A DNA stretch of 64,000 nucleotides from Gellertiella hungarica. Its GTDB lineage: Bacteria; Pseudomonadota; Alphaproteobacteria; Rhizobiales; Rhizobiaceae. Below the pieces are notes generated by a model. That model saw only the letters and a program-made list of their open reading frames with translations, had not been told where the DNA came from and ran no database searches. Shown here one piece after another: positions 32,271-40,496 of this stretch. Each line of letters opens with the position of its first letter. Position 1 is the stretch's first letter. The translations under genes were made by a program, and so were the position numbers. The stretch spans positions 248,001-312,000 of the forward strand of contig NZ_JACIEZ010000004.1 in NCBI RefSeq assembly GCF_014197145.1. Direction: 5' to 3'.

Positions 32271-33044
32271 ATGACCGAGCCCGGACTGGCCATTCAGGTA
32301 ACCGACCTCCACAAGCGGTTCGGGCCGCTGGAGGTGCTCAAGGGCGTATCACTGGAGGCGAAACAGGGTGACGTCATCGCCATCATCGGTGGCTCAGGGT
32401 CGGGCAAGTCCACCTTTCTCCGCTGCATCAATCTTCTGGAACTTCCGACCGCCGGCCGCGTGACGGTACATGGCGAAACCATAGAGATGAAGCCCGATGG
32501 CCAGGGCGGTCTCATGCCGGCAAACCGCAAGCAGGTGCAGCGCATCCGCTCCCGCCTGGCCATGGTTTTCCAGAGTTTCAACCTGTGGCAGCACATGACG
32601 GTGTTGCAGAATGTGATCGAGGTGCCGATCCATGTGCTGGGCGTGCCACGAGATCAGGCCATCGCCACCGCGGAAGCGCTGCTGAAGCGCGTCGGACTGT
32701 TCGAAAAGCGGGATGCCTATCCGGCGTTCCTTTCGGGAGGGCAACAGCAACGCGCGGCAATTGCCCGGGCTCTCGCCGTCCAGCCGCTCGCGATGCTGTT
32801 CGACGAACCCACCTCCGCGCTTGATCCAGAACTTGTGGGCGAAGTGCTCACCGTGATCGGCGATCTGGCCCGCGAGAAGCGCACGATGCTGCTCGTGACG
32901 CATGAAATGAAATTTGCACGCGAAGTCTCCAATCACGTCGTCTTCCTCCACAACGGCATGATCGAGGAACAGGGACCCCCGGACCAGATCTTCGGGGCGC
33001 CCAAATCTGAACGGCTGAAGAAATTCATCAGCTCCATCCACTGA
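32271..33044 (+). CDS. Amino-acid ABC transporter ATP-binding protein (HisP/OccP type)
   Basis: The 257-residue ATPase starts at ATG 32271. It has GGSGSGKST (Walker A), FQSFNLWQHMTVLQN (Q-loop), LSGGQQQRAAIARAL (signature), LFDEPTSALDP (Walker B) and the switch histidine in LLVTHEMKFARE. The short insertion around residues 60-80 (EMKPDGQGGLMPANRKQ) is characteristic of the histidine/arginine/octopine branch of polar amino-acid importers. It energises import with the two permeases encoded downstream. The open frame reaches further 5' into the divergent promoter region without homology. Confidence 0.93.
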   Translation: MTEPGLAIQVTDLHKRFGPLEVLKGVSLEAKQGDVIAIIGGSGSGKSTFLRCINLLELPTAGRVTVHGETIEMKPDGQGGLMPANRKQVQRIRSRLAMVFQSFNLWQHMTVLQNVIEVPIHVLGVPRDQAIATAEALLKRVGLFEKRDAYPAFLSGGQQQRAAIARALAVQPLAMLFDEPTSALDPELVGEVLTVIGDLAREKRTMLLVTHEMKFAREVSNHVVFLHNGMIEEQGPPDQIFGAPKSERLKKFISSIH

Positions 33045-33070
33045 AAAGCGAAAAAGCAAAGGGGAACACC

Positions 33071-33850
33071 ATGAAAAAATCGCTTTCCATCATCGCTGCC
33101 ACACTGGCACTCGGGCTTGGCCTTGCCGGTGCCGCGCAGGCGGAACAGGTCAAGGTCGGCTTCGCCGCCGAGCCTTACCCGCCCTTCACCTCGCCGGACG
33201 CGAACGGCAACTGGGTTGGCTGGGAAGTGGACTTCCAGAAGGCTCTCTGCGCCGAAGCCAAGCTGGACTGCGTCATCACGCCCGTCGCCTGGGATGGCAT
33301 CATTCCGGCCCTCACCTCCAAGAAGATCGACATGATCATCGGATCGATGTCGATCACGGAAGAGCGGCTCAAGACGATCGATTTCTCCGACAAGTACTAC
33401 AACACACCGACGGTCGTGATCGGCCCGAAGGACCAGAAGTTCGACGCCACTCCGGAAGGCCTGAAGGGCAAGATCATCGGGGTACAGGTATCCACCATCC
33501 ACCAGGCCTATGCCACGAAGTACTTTGGCCCGACGGCTGCAGAAATCAAGGAATACCAGACCCAGGATGAGGCGAACCAGGATCTGGCCGCCGGCCGCGT
33601 TGACGCCGTTCAGGCCGATTCCGTTGCGCTCGATGCATTCCTGAAATCGGAGGCGGGCGCCTGCTGCGAAGTGAAGGGAACGGTCGTTGACGATCCGTCC
33701 ATCCTGGGGCTGGGCGTAGGTGTCGGCCTGCGGAAGGGAGAAACCGAGCTCAAGGAGAAGATCAACGCCGCCATCAAGGCGATCCGTGCCAATGGCACTT
33801 ATGACACCTTCTCCAAGAAGTATTTCGATTTCGACATCTATGGCAAGTAA
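33071..33850 (+). CDS. Periplasmic basic amino-acid binding protein
   Basis: The 259-residue family 3 solute-binding protein has a cleavable signal peptide (MKKSLSIIAATLALGLG, predicted cleavage after AQA at about residue 24). Ligand-pocket landmarks are GFAAEPYPPFTS, VGWEVDFQKALCAEAKLDC, MIIGSMSITEERLKTIDFS and GIIGVQ-like KIIGVQVST. The LAO/ArgT-like disulfide pair (C in CAEAKLDC) is present. Arginine, ornithine, lysine or an octopine-like derivative are likely ligands. It is 26 bases after the ATPase gene and followed by a long hairpin. Confidence 0.92.
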   Translation: MKKSLSIIAATLALGLGLAGAAQAEQVKVGFAAEPYPPFTSPDANGNWVGWEVDFQKALCAEAKLDCVITPVAWDGIIPALTSKKIDMIIGSMSITEERLKTIDFSDKYYNTPTVVIGPKDQKFDATPEGLKGKIIGVQVSTIHQAYATKYFGPTAAEIKEYQTQDEANQDLAAGRVDAVQADSVALDAFLKSEAGACCEVKGTVVDDPSILGLGVGVGLRKGETELKEKINAAIKAIRANGTYDTFSKKYFDFDIYGK

Positions 33851-33859
33851 CAACGGCTG

Positions 33860-33892
33860 AACGGATCCGTGGCCTGCGGCCACGGATCCGTT
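33860..33892 (+). terminator. Fifteen-base intercistronic hairpin after binding-protein gene
   Basis: AACGGATCCGTGGCC and its exact complement enclose a three-base loop. It begins nine bases after the stop of the binding-protein gene and ends 22 bases before the first permease. There is no U-tract. It probably stabilises the upstream message or reduces read-through so that binding protein exceeds permease. Confidence 0.65.
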
Positions 33893-33914
33893 CCCGTCCT
33901 GGTGGATACATGCC

Positions 33915-34643
33915 ATGGTGGCAGCAGCAACCCAGTCCTATCTGAGCCTGCTCGCACTGGAACCGCCCGGTTGGGGCGGTGTCATGCTTGTCGGCTTCAT
34001 TCAATCGCTCAAACTCGCCTTTGGCGGCTATGGCCTCGGACTCCTGATCGGTATCGGCGGTGCGTGCGGCAAGCTCTATGGAGGGCCGGTTCTCAGGGAT
34101 CTGATGGAAGTCTATACGACCCTGATCCGGGCCATCCCGGAGCTGGTCCTGATGCTTCTCCTCTATTACGCAGGGACGGATGCCCTCAGCCAGTTGCTGG
34201 CACTGGCCGGCTACGGCTCGGTCGACATCAATGCCCTGACGGCGGGCATATTCGTGATCGGCGTGGTGCAGGGGGCCTATGCGACGGAAGTTTTCCGCGG
34301 AGCCATCAAGGCGGTACCGATCGGCCAGATCGAAGCTGCCCGTGCCTATGGCATGTCTTCCTTCCAGGTTCTCCGGCGGGTGACGCTTCCTGCAATGCTG
34401 CCGCACGCGCTTCCCGGACTTGCCAACCTCTGGATGGTGGCTACCAAGGATACGGCTCTGCTGGCTGTCATCGGTTTCAGCGAGCTCACTCTCGTGACCC
34501 GACAGGCGGCAGGCTCCACCAAGGCCTACATGCTCTTCTTCCTCGCCGCCGGTGCGATTTACCTAGCCTGGACGCTGGTCTCCAGCCTCGTGATCCGGCT
34601 GATCGAAAAGCGTGCCCGTCGCGGCCTGACAAGGACGGCATGA
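33915..34643 (+). CDS. Amino-acid ABC transporter permease (HisQ/ArtQ type)
   Basis: The 242-residue membrane protein has five or six hydrophobic helices and the permease signature where the ATPase docks: EVFRGAIKAVPIGQIEAARAYGMS (residues about 118-141). TTLIRAIPELVLMLLLYY near residue 70 is typical of the polar amino-acid family. It forms the channel with the second permease encoded one base downstream. Confidence 0.92.
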   Translation: MVAAATQSYLSLLALEPPGWGGVMLVGFIQSLKLAFGGYGLGLLIGIGGACGKLYGGPVLRDLMEVYTTLIRAIPELVLMLLLYYAGTDALSQLLALAGYGSVDINALTAGIFVIGVVQGAYATEVFRGAIKAVPIGQIEAARAYGMSSFQVLRRVTLPAMLPHALPGLANLWMVATKDTALLAVIGFSELTLVTRQAAGSTKAYMLFFLAAGAIYLAWTLVSSLVIRLIEKRARRGLTRTA

Positions 34644-34644
34644 G

Positions 34645-35457
34645 ATGAGTGAGCCGACCACCCTGCCCGCCTATACCGCGCCCCGCCCCCGGAGCCTTTT
34701 CGAGCCGCACCGCATCGTGCTGATGGCAATCTTTGCGGTGCTTGTGTTTTGCGTCGTGTGGTTCATGCGTTGGGACTGGCTGCCGAATTACGGCACCCGC
34801 CTTGCCTATGGTGTGGGCGAGACGCTGATCATGCTGTTCTCCACCGCTATTGTGGGCTTCATGCTTGCCGTGCCCATCGGGCTGGTTCAGGTCACGGGGC
34901 CGCGGCCGCTCTCCTGGCTCGCCCTTACCTTCTGCACGATCATCCGCGGCACGCCGCTGCTTCTGCAGCTCTGGATGCTGTATTATGGCCTGGGTTCGCT
35001 CTTTGCCCAGTATCCGGAGATCCGCCAGTCCTTCCTTTGGCCATATCTGCGCCAGGCCTGGCCCTATGGCTTCACGGCGCTCATGATCTCCTTCGCCGCT
35101 TACGAAGGCGAAGTCATGCGCGGCGCTTTTGCCGGCGTACCGCGAGGCGAGCTGGAGGCGGCAGAGGCCTTCGGGATGAGCCGTTTCAAGCTGTTCTGGC
35201 GGATCTGGCTGCCGCGCGCCATCCACCGCGCCCTGCCCACCCTGAACGGTGAAACCGTGCTGCAGCTCAAGGCCACCCCGCTCATCGCCACGATCACGGT
35301 CGTGGATGTTTATGGGGTGATTTCGCGCGTGCGGCAGGATACCTTCCTCACCTACGAGCCCTTGCTTCTGCTGGCCCTGATCTATCTCTGCCTGACGGGC
35401 CTGCTCATCTGGGGCTTCCGCCTCCTTGAAAACCGCATTCCCACGCGTGGTGCATAA
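34645..35457 (+). CDS. Amino-acid ABC transporter permease (HisM type)
   Basis: The 270-residue partner permease has a longer cytoplasmic N-terminus, about five helices, the family segment TIIRGTPLLLQLWMLYYGL and the docking loop GEVMRGAFAGVPRGELEAAEAFGMS. It starts one base after the first permease stop. With the ATPase and binding protein this completes a four-component importer. Confidence 0.92.
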   Translation: MSEPTTLPAYTAPRPRSLFEPHRIVLMAIFAVLVFCVVWFMRWDWLPNYGTRLAYGVGETLIMLFSTAIVGFMLAVPIGLVQVTGPRPLSWLALTFCTIIRGTPLLLQLWMLYYGLGSLFAQYPEIRQSFLWPYLRQAWPYGFTALMISFAAYEGEVMRGAFAGVPRGELEAAEAFGMSRFKLFWRIWLPRAIHRALPTLNGETVLQLKATPLIATITVVDVYGVISRVRQDTFLTYEPLLLLALIYLCLTGLLIWGFRLLENRIPTRGA

Positions 35458-35460
35458 GAC

Positions 35461-36624
35461 ATGAAGATGAACCTCTCCAACGCAATGCCCGAACTCGTCG
35501 AGATCCGGCATCACCTCCACCAGTATCCCGAAATCGGCCTTTCCGAATTCCGGACATCGGATTACATCGCCGAGAAATTGACCGCCATGGGTTACGAAGT
35601 CACCCGTGGCCTTGCCAAGACGGGGCTGGTGGCAACGCTGAAGAACGGGTCGTCTCCGCGTTCGATCGGGATCCGTGCCGATATCGATGCCCTGCCGATC
35701 ACCGAGGAAACCGGTGCGGACCACGCCTCGCGGATACCGGGGATGATGCACGCCTGCGGCCATGACGGCCACACCACGATGCTGCTTGGAGCCGCAAGGC
35801 TCCTCGCCGAACGCCGGCAGTTCGACGGCACCGTGCATCTCATCTTTCAGCCGGCCGAGGAGAATTTTGGCGGCGCGAGAATCATGGTCGAGGAGGGGCT
35901 TTTCGACCGCTTCCCCTGCGATGCCGTCTTCGCGCTGCACAACGATCCTTCGCTGCCATTCGGTCAGTTTGCATTCCGGGAAGGGCCGATCATGGCGGCA
36001 GTGGATGAATGCCGCATCACCGTCAACGGCAAGGGAGGACATGGCGCAGAGCCTCAGGATACGGCGGACCCGATCGTGGCAGGGGCTGCAATCGTCATGG
36101 CCCTGCAGACCATCGTATCGCGCAACATTCACCCCATGGATCCGGCGGTTGTCACCATCGGGGCATTTCATGCCGGGTCGGCCAGCAACGTCATCCCCGA
36201 GCGGGCGGAGATCGTGGTCGGCATTCGTTCCTTCGACCCCAGGGTTCGCGACGAGCTGGAGCATCGCATTCGCACCATCGCCACCGCCCAGGCGCAGAGT
36301 TTCGGCATGACCGCGACGGTCGATTACGAGCGTAGCTACGATGCGACGATCAACCACAAGGCGGAAACCGACTTCGCCCGCACGATTGCCCGCGATTTTG
36401 CCGGAGCCGACAAGGTCGTGGACATGCAGCGGCCCACCATGGGCAGCGAAGATTTCGCCTACATGCTGAAGGAACGGCCGGGCACGTACTTCTTCCTCGG
36501 TGCTCAGAAGAGCCCTGACGACCCGCAGCTGCACCACCCGAGATATGATTTCAATGATGATCTTCTGCCGATCGGCGCCGCCTTCTGGGTGGAGCTGGCA
36601 GAGCGCTACCTCGCGACGCGCTAG
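35461..36624 (+). CDS. M20 family amidohydrolase (HipO/N-acyl-amino-acid type)
   Basis: The 387-residue peptidase-like protein has the M20D metal ligands: C99 and H101 (HACGHDGHTTML), the glutamate pair at 133-134 (QPAEENFGG) and H160 (FALHNDP). The dimerisation insert carries GKGGHGAEPQ. MGSEDFAYMLKERPGTYFFLG near the C-terminus supplies the last ligand region. Such enzymes remove acyl groups from amino acids (hippurate, N-acetyl amino acids). Three bases after the importer, it probably deacylates the imported compound, for example an N-acyl arginine or ornithine. The exact substrate is unknown. Confidence 0.9.
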   Translation: MKMNLSNAMPELVEIRHHLHQYPEIGLSEFRTSDYIAEKLTAMGYEVTRGLAKTGLVATLKNGSSPRSIGIRADIDALPITEETGADHASRIPGMMHACGHDGHTTMLLGAARLLAERRQFDGTVHLIFQPAEENFGGARIMVEEGLFDRFPCDAVFALHNDPSLPFGQFAFREGPIMAAVDECRITVNGKGGHGAEPQDTADPIVAGAAIVMALQTIVSRNIHPMDPAVVTIGAFHAGSASNVIPERAEIVVGIRSFDPRVRDELEHRIRTIATAQAQSFGMTATVDYERSYDATINHKAETDFARTIARDFAGADKVVDMQRPTMGSEDFAYMLKERPGTYFFLGAQKSPDDPQLHHPRYDFNDDLLPIGAAFWVELAERYLATR

Positions 36625-36644
36625 CGGCGAAGGGACGGAAAAGA

Positions 36645-36676
36645 AAAGGCGCGGACCTCTTGCCCGCGCCTTTCTT
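36645..36676 (+). terminator. Terminator after M20 amidohydrolase gene
   Basis: AAAGGCGCGG and CCGCGCCTTT form a ten-base stem with a nine-base loop and are followed by CTTC. It ends the importer operon 20 bases after its last stop. Confidence 0.8.
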
Positions 36677-36704
36677 CATGTCGTGATTTCAAGGTTTCGG
36701 AAGT

Positions 36705-36848
36705 TCAGGGAAAGATGCCGAGCACAGCCGCTGCAACGAAAACGAAGGCTGCCGTGATGAGCGCCACGTTCACGGCGAGCTGAAGCTTCTGCTTGCCCGA
36801 GCGAACGGGTGCATAAAGGTTCTTCGCGGAATAATCGATGTTGGACAT
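36705..36848 (-). CDS. Small 47-residue membrane protein, function unknown
   Basis: ATG 36848 is preceded by AGGAGA at a good distance, and TGA closes the frame at 36705. The product begins MSNIDYSAKNLYAPVRSGKQ, a basic tail, and then has one hydrophobic segment (VALITAAFVFVAAAVLGIF) to the end. One transmembrane helix with a cytoplasmic N-terminus is expected. I do not recognise a named family. Coding is supported by ribosome-binding site, codon pattern and the clean N-terminal-charge/C-terminal-helix layout. Confidence 0.65.
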   Translation of the reverse strand: MSNIDYSAKNLYAPVRSGKQKLQLAVNVALITAAFVFVAAAVLGIFP

Positions 36849-36957
36849 GCTGTCTCCTTCTAAACCGCCTTCGCATCGGAACCGCTGAAACCGGCTCTCG
36901 TGCCGCGGAAGAGTTTGCTTCCATCGGGACCGGACAGGAAAACGACGGCCCGCTTTC

Positions 36958-37143
36958 TCACCAGTAAAGGCTGAACCAGTTGGCCCGCGCGATCAGTTCC
37001 CTTTGGGCGGGAAGCCGCTCGGCTGCCTGACCGTCGGACACTGCCTGAGACCCGACCATTGCCTTTTTTCTGCCATCTTCCGGCCCGCCTTCGCGCGCCG
37101 GAGGATTGAGATAACCCAATGTCATTCCACCGAAATAGAACAT
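36958..37143 (-). CDS. Small 61-residue protein, function unknown
   Basis: The start ATG 37143 follows GGGAGGTGAC, a strong ribosome-binding site. The product starts MFYFGGMTLGYLNPP, has a charged middle rich in Gly, Glu and Lys, and ends with ARANWFSLYW. No signal, membrane helix or known motif is seen. It reads in the same direction as the 47-residue gene 109 bases downstream. A direct repeat lies just upstream. Confidence 0.5.
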   Translation of the reverse strand: MFYFGGMTLGYLNPPAREGGPEDGRKKAMVGSQAVSDGQAAERLPAQRELIARANWFSLYW

Positions 37144-37181
37144 CGTCACCTCCCGTGCGATGGGGCGGCTCGGCACCGCCC

Positions 37182-37207
37182 ATGACACAATCATGACACA
37201 ATCATGA
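37182..37207. repeat. Tandem direct repeat upstream of small gene
   Basis: The 11-base unit ATGACACAATC occurs twice in a row and is followed by a third ATGA. It lies about 40 bases upstream of the 61-residue gene, where a promoter or operator would be expected. Confidence 0.6.
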
Positions 37208-37301
37208 ACGGAGTCAACTATCTCTACCAATCAGATAGTGATTTAACGCTTGATTTACGAGATGTGCTTGGAACAGCAGCAGTTTTTCTTCACATACAAA
37301 A

Positions 37302-37328
37302 ATGCGGACCGCTGCAAACGGTCCGCAT
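37302..37328 (-). terminator. Terminator after the GH42 remnant
   Basis: Ten-base perfect stem ATGCGGACCG/CGGTCCGCAT with a seven-base loop is followed on the leftward strand by TTTTTG. It is a classic intrinsic terminator left behind the truncated gene. Confidence 0.85.
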
Positions 37329-37362
37329 GGAATAATTCTGGGTGGCAAGGAAGGACTGCGCT

Positions 37363-38619
37363 TCACCCTCCGGGTGTCGCCCCCTCGCGCCAGGCCGCGA
37401 CAGAACAGGGTTCCAGCTGACTGCCGCCCAGAACGAAGTCCTCTCCCGGGCAGACCCATGGGGAAGGCCCGTAATTGAAGGCGAAGACCAGATCGCCGCG
37501 GCGACGCAGCCGGACATGCGGCGGGAGAGGAACGGTTTCCAGCTCCGCCTTGCGGACCATGTGCGCGATTACGTTTGTCAGCAGTGACTCGTCCGGCCAG
37601 CAGCCGAGATAATGGATGTTGTCTTTGGCGATCAGCGCCGGATCTCCGTTGGAGAACCGGGAAAGGATGTCTGCCGTGGTTTTGATGCTTTCTCGCCACC
37701 TGACCGCCTGACCGCTGACCATACCGGACACCGCATCGGCCAGACCCGGCCGGAGCGACGAAACCTGCGTCACCCGAAGGGGAACCAGATCCTGCAGCGG
37801 TCCTGGCGGCAGGGCGTCGGGGATCTGAAAGTGCCTGTCGCGGGAGCCTGAGCGTGGTCCGAAAAGGATGATGCCTTTTGCCGTTTTCAGAGCGCGGAGC
37901 GCTTCATCTGAAACATGCATCAGACCGGGGACGAGGATCAGCTTGCGGTCCGAGAGATCTGCGCCCGGCCGAACGAAATCCACGTCGAGCCCCAGCCGGC
38001 GGATGGCCTCGTACCAGCGGAAGGCAAGCTCTTCGGCGCGGAAATCCCGTCCCTGGGGCTGGATGATCGTGCTCCAGTGATTCTCGTAATCATAAAGAAT
38101 GGCTACCGGCGCAGGTGCGCAAGGCTTCAGCGCGCCGAGATTCTCAAGATCGAGCGCCGATTGACGCGCTTCCCTGCCGCCGGCCGAGAGCTCGTCGAGC
38201 CCGGGCAGGTTGAGGCCTGCATGCATCTGCTCCTGAGCAAAGGGCGCCTGCCGCCAGCGGAAATAGCTGACGACCTCCGCACCGTGGGCAATGGCCTCGA
38301 GCGTCCAGAGCCGAACCATCCCCGGCCGCGGCACCGGGTTCCAGGGCGCCCAGTTCACCGGCCCGGGCTGCTGCTCCATGACCCAGAAACGCCCCTTGCC
38401 GACACCCCGGTAAAGATCGTGGTGGAAGGGCGCGATATCCGGATGGGAGGTTTCGGCCCAGCGGTTTCGCTCGTCCTCGGTGAAGGGAAACTTCTCGACG
38501 AAGCCGATGGGGTAGCTGTCCCAGGATGCGAGGTCCAGATTGTCGCCCACCGCCCAGTGATCGAAATCGTTCACGAAGCCCATGAAATTATGGGTTATCC
38601 ATCGTCCGGGCGGACATGG
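37363..38619 (-). pseudogene. Beta-galactosidase (GH42), 5'-truncated remnant
   Basis: About 415 codons of a GH42 enzyme remain, from PGRWITHNFMGFVNDFDHW to the end. The nucleophile region FWVMEQQPGPVNWAPWNP, the trimerisation domain (YDYENHWSTIIQPQG) and the C-terminal beta domain are intact and uninterrupted. The first 200 or more residues, including the Asn-Glu acid/base motif, are absent. Upstream of codon 38608-38610 the frame runs into DNA that encodes TreY on the other strand. The enzyme cannot be active as it stands. Its terminator is preserved, so the loss looks recent. Confidence 0.8.
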
Positions 38620-39512
38620 CGCGGGACCGTCTTCCCTCCCTGGAGAAGATGCCCCTCGTCGAGCCGCAGACGGAATGGATGATCTTTCAGGCGCTGGCCG
38701 GCGCATGGCCCTCGGGAGAGGCGCCTCCCTCGCGCGACGTTTGCACAGCGCTGCTTGAGCGCCTGCAGCAGTTTCTTCAGAAAGCGGCCCGCGAGGCCAA
38801 GCTCGCCTCGAACTGGAATGCGATCAACGCAGACTACGAGGCCGCACTCGGCGACTATGCCTCAAGCCTCCTCGATCCGCTGAATGACGCCTTCCGCCGG
38901 GATTTCCACGAGACGCTGAAACCCTTCATCCGCGCCGGCGAGATGAATGCCCTGACGCAAGCAATCCTGAAGCTGACTGCGCCGGGCATTCCCGACATAT
39001 ACCAGGGGAGCGAGCAGCAGGATTTCAGCTTTGTCGATCCCGACAATCGGCGTTTGCCGGATTTCGACCGGCTTTCGGGCGATCTTCCGGAGGAAAGCCT
39101 CGACGAGGCTCTGGATCTCGATCCACGGGAGCTCCAGACGGGGCGCCTGAAGCAGAAGGTCATCGCGCGGCTCCTGCATCTGCGTCGCCACTTCCCGTCG
39201 CTCTTCCTGAAGGGCGATTACCGGCCGCTCGCCGTAGAGGGGGAGAACCGAAGCCACCTGCTCGCCTTCCTCAGGCGCCATGAGGGCCGCAGCCTGATTG
39301 TCGCGGTGCCGCTGAAAACGCTGTGCCTCGAACGGGGCGAGCGATGCAATCCCGGCGAAGGGCGTACGCGCGTGGTGTTGCCGGAGGACATGCTTGCGCA
39401 CGGTTTCACCGACCTGTTTACGGGACGGGATCTGAACTTTCCGGACCGGGACGAAAATGTGTCGGGCTTTGCCGCAGCGGGCTATTCGCTGATGTTCGGC
39501 GCCGGAAACTGA
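38616..39512 (+). pseudogene. treY: Malto-oligosyltrehalose synthase, 5'-truncated remnant
   Basis: The open frame of 298 codons matches only the C-terminal third of TreY. It starts within the segment EPQTEWMIFQALAGAWP, and continues through LTAPGIPDIYQGSEQQDFSFVDPDNRR, the conserved end of the GH13 barrel. The N-terminal 500 or more residues with the catalytic Asp and Glu are missing. An ATG at 38616 could allow translation, but the product would lack the active site. TreY normally rearranges the reducing end of maltodextrins for trehalose synthesis, together with TreZ, which is not in the window. Confidence 0.8.
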
Positions 39513-39595
39513 CGCGACAAAAAGGCCCTCTGGCCTTCGGGCGAAGCGCGCCTATATGGCCCTTTCATCATATGGAATGGAAGGGGGCATGATAG

Positions 39596-40324
39596 ATGAC
39601 GGGCAAGGTTCTGGTCTATGGCGGCACGGGCGGCATCGGCAGCGAGACGGCGCGGCTCCTGCGGGAAAAAGGGTATGACCTCCACATCGTCGGCCGCTCC
39701 GCCGAAAAGGTAGAGGCGCTCGCCAACGAGCTGGGGGCAAGCGCCAGCATTGCCGATCTCAACGACCCCGGCGCCTTTGCCACCGTCACCGCAGAAGCAG
39801 GTCCCGAGCTGGCGGGCCTTGTCTATGCCGTCGGAACGATCAACCCGAAACCGCTTGCCCGGCTGACGCCGGCCGACTTCGAAGCGGATTTCCGGCTTAA
39901 CGCGATGGGGGCAGCGCTCGCCGTTCAGGCAGCCCTTCCGGCCCTCAAGGCAGGTTCTGGCACCTCTTCGGTCCTGCTTTTCTCCACCGTTGCGGTGGCC
40001 CAGGGCTTTTCCTCCCATGCCTCCGTCTCCATGGCCAAGGGCGCGGTCGAAGGACTTGCGAGGGCGCTCGCGGCAGAGCTTGCCCCCAAGATCCGCGTCA
40101 ACGCCATCGCGCCGTCGCTGACCCGCACACCGCTTGCGGCGGGGTTGACGAGCCAGCCTGCCATGGCCCAGGCGCTCGGCCAGATGCACCCGATGGGGCG
40201 GCTCGGCGAAGCCATCGACACGGCCAGGCTGGCGGCTTTCCTCATCTCCGAGGAGGCAGGCTGGATCACCGGTCAGATCATCGGTGTGGATGGCGGGCGC
40301 TCGTCGCTGCGCACTAAGGGTTGA
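39596..40324 (+). CDS. SDR family oxidoreductase with altered active site
   Basis: The 242-residue Rossmann protein has [18 protein letters not shown] (nucleotide-binding loop), [14 protein letters not shown] and [10 protein letters not shown] with the catalytic serine. Where the YxxxK motif belongs the sequence is VSMAK: the lysine is kept but the tyrosine is valine. Typical dehydrogenase chemistry is therefore doubtful. [10 protein letters not shown] and [11 protein letters not shown] close the fold. AAGGGGG precedes the ATG. It is followed after four bases by the DUF2256 gene and then the photolyase, which suggests one operon. Confidence 0.85.
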   Translation: MTGKVLVYGGTGGIGSETARLLREKGYDLHIVGRSAEKVEALANELGASASIADLNDPGAFATVTAEAGPELAGLVYAVGTINPKPLARLTPADFEADFRLNAMGAALAVQAALPALKAGSGTSSVLLFSTVAVAQGFSSHASVSMAKGAVEGLARALAAELAPKIRVNAIAPSLTRTPLAAGLTSQPAMAQALGQMHPMGRLGEAIDTARLAAFLISEEAGWITGQIIGVDGGRSSLRTKG

Positions 40325-40328
40325 TACC

Positions 40329-40496
40329 ATGCCCCGCATGCGCAAGAAATCCGATCTGCCTGAGAAGACCTGCGCAGCCTGCAGGCGTCCCTTTTCCTGG
40401 CGGAAGAAATGGGCCCGTGACTGGGACAACGTGCGCTACTGTTCGGATGCCTGTCGAAAGACCGGGTCCAGCCCGTCCCCCAGGGTGTCCGGATGA
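40329..40496 (+). CDS. DUF2256 small zinc-ribbon-like protein
   Basis: The 55-residue protein (a second ATG is three codons in) has CAAC and YCSDAC cysteine pairs around a basic Trp-containing linker (WRKKWARDW), the DUF2256 pattern. Zinc binding is likely. DUF2256 genes are often next to photolyase/cryptochrome genes; here the stop overlaps the photolyase ATG by four bases, implying translational coupling. Function is unknown. Confidence 0.85.
   Translation: MPRMRKKSDLPEKTCAACRRPFSWRKKWARDWDNVRYCSDACRKTGSSPSPRVSG

Noticed and set aside
34486-36537. 683-codon leftward open frame across permease and amidohydrolase genes
   Set aside because: Antisense to three well-supported genes; no motif or ribosome-binding site.
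38616-39512. Functional stand-alone trehalose enzyme from the 298-codon frame
   Set aside because: It covers only the C-terminal part of TreY and lacks the catalytic Asp and Glu, so it is treated as a remnant.
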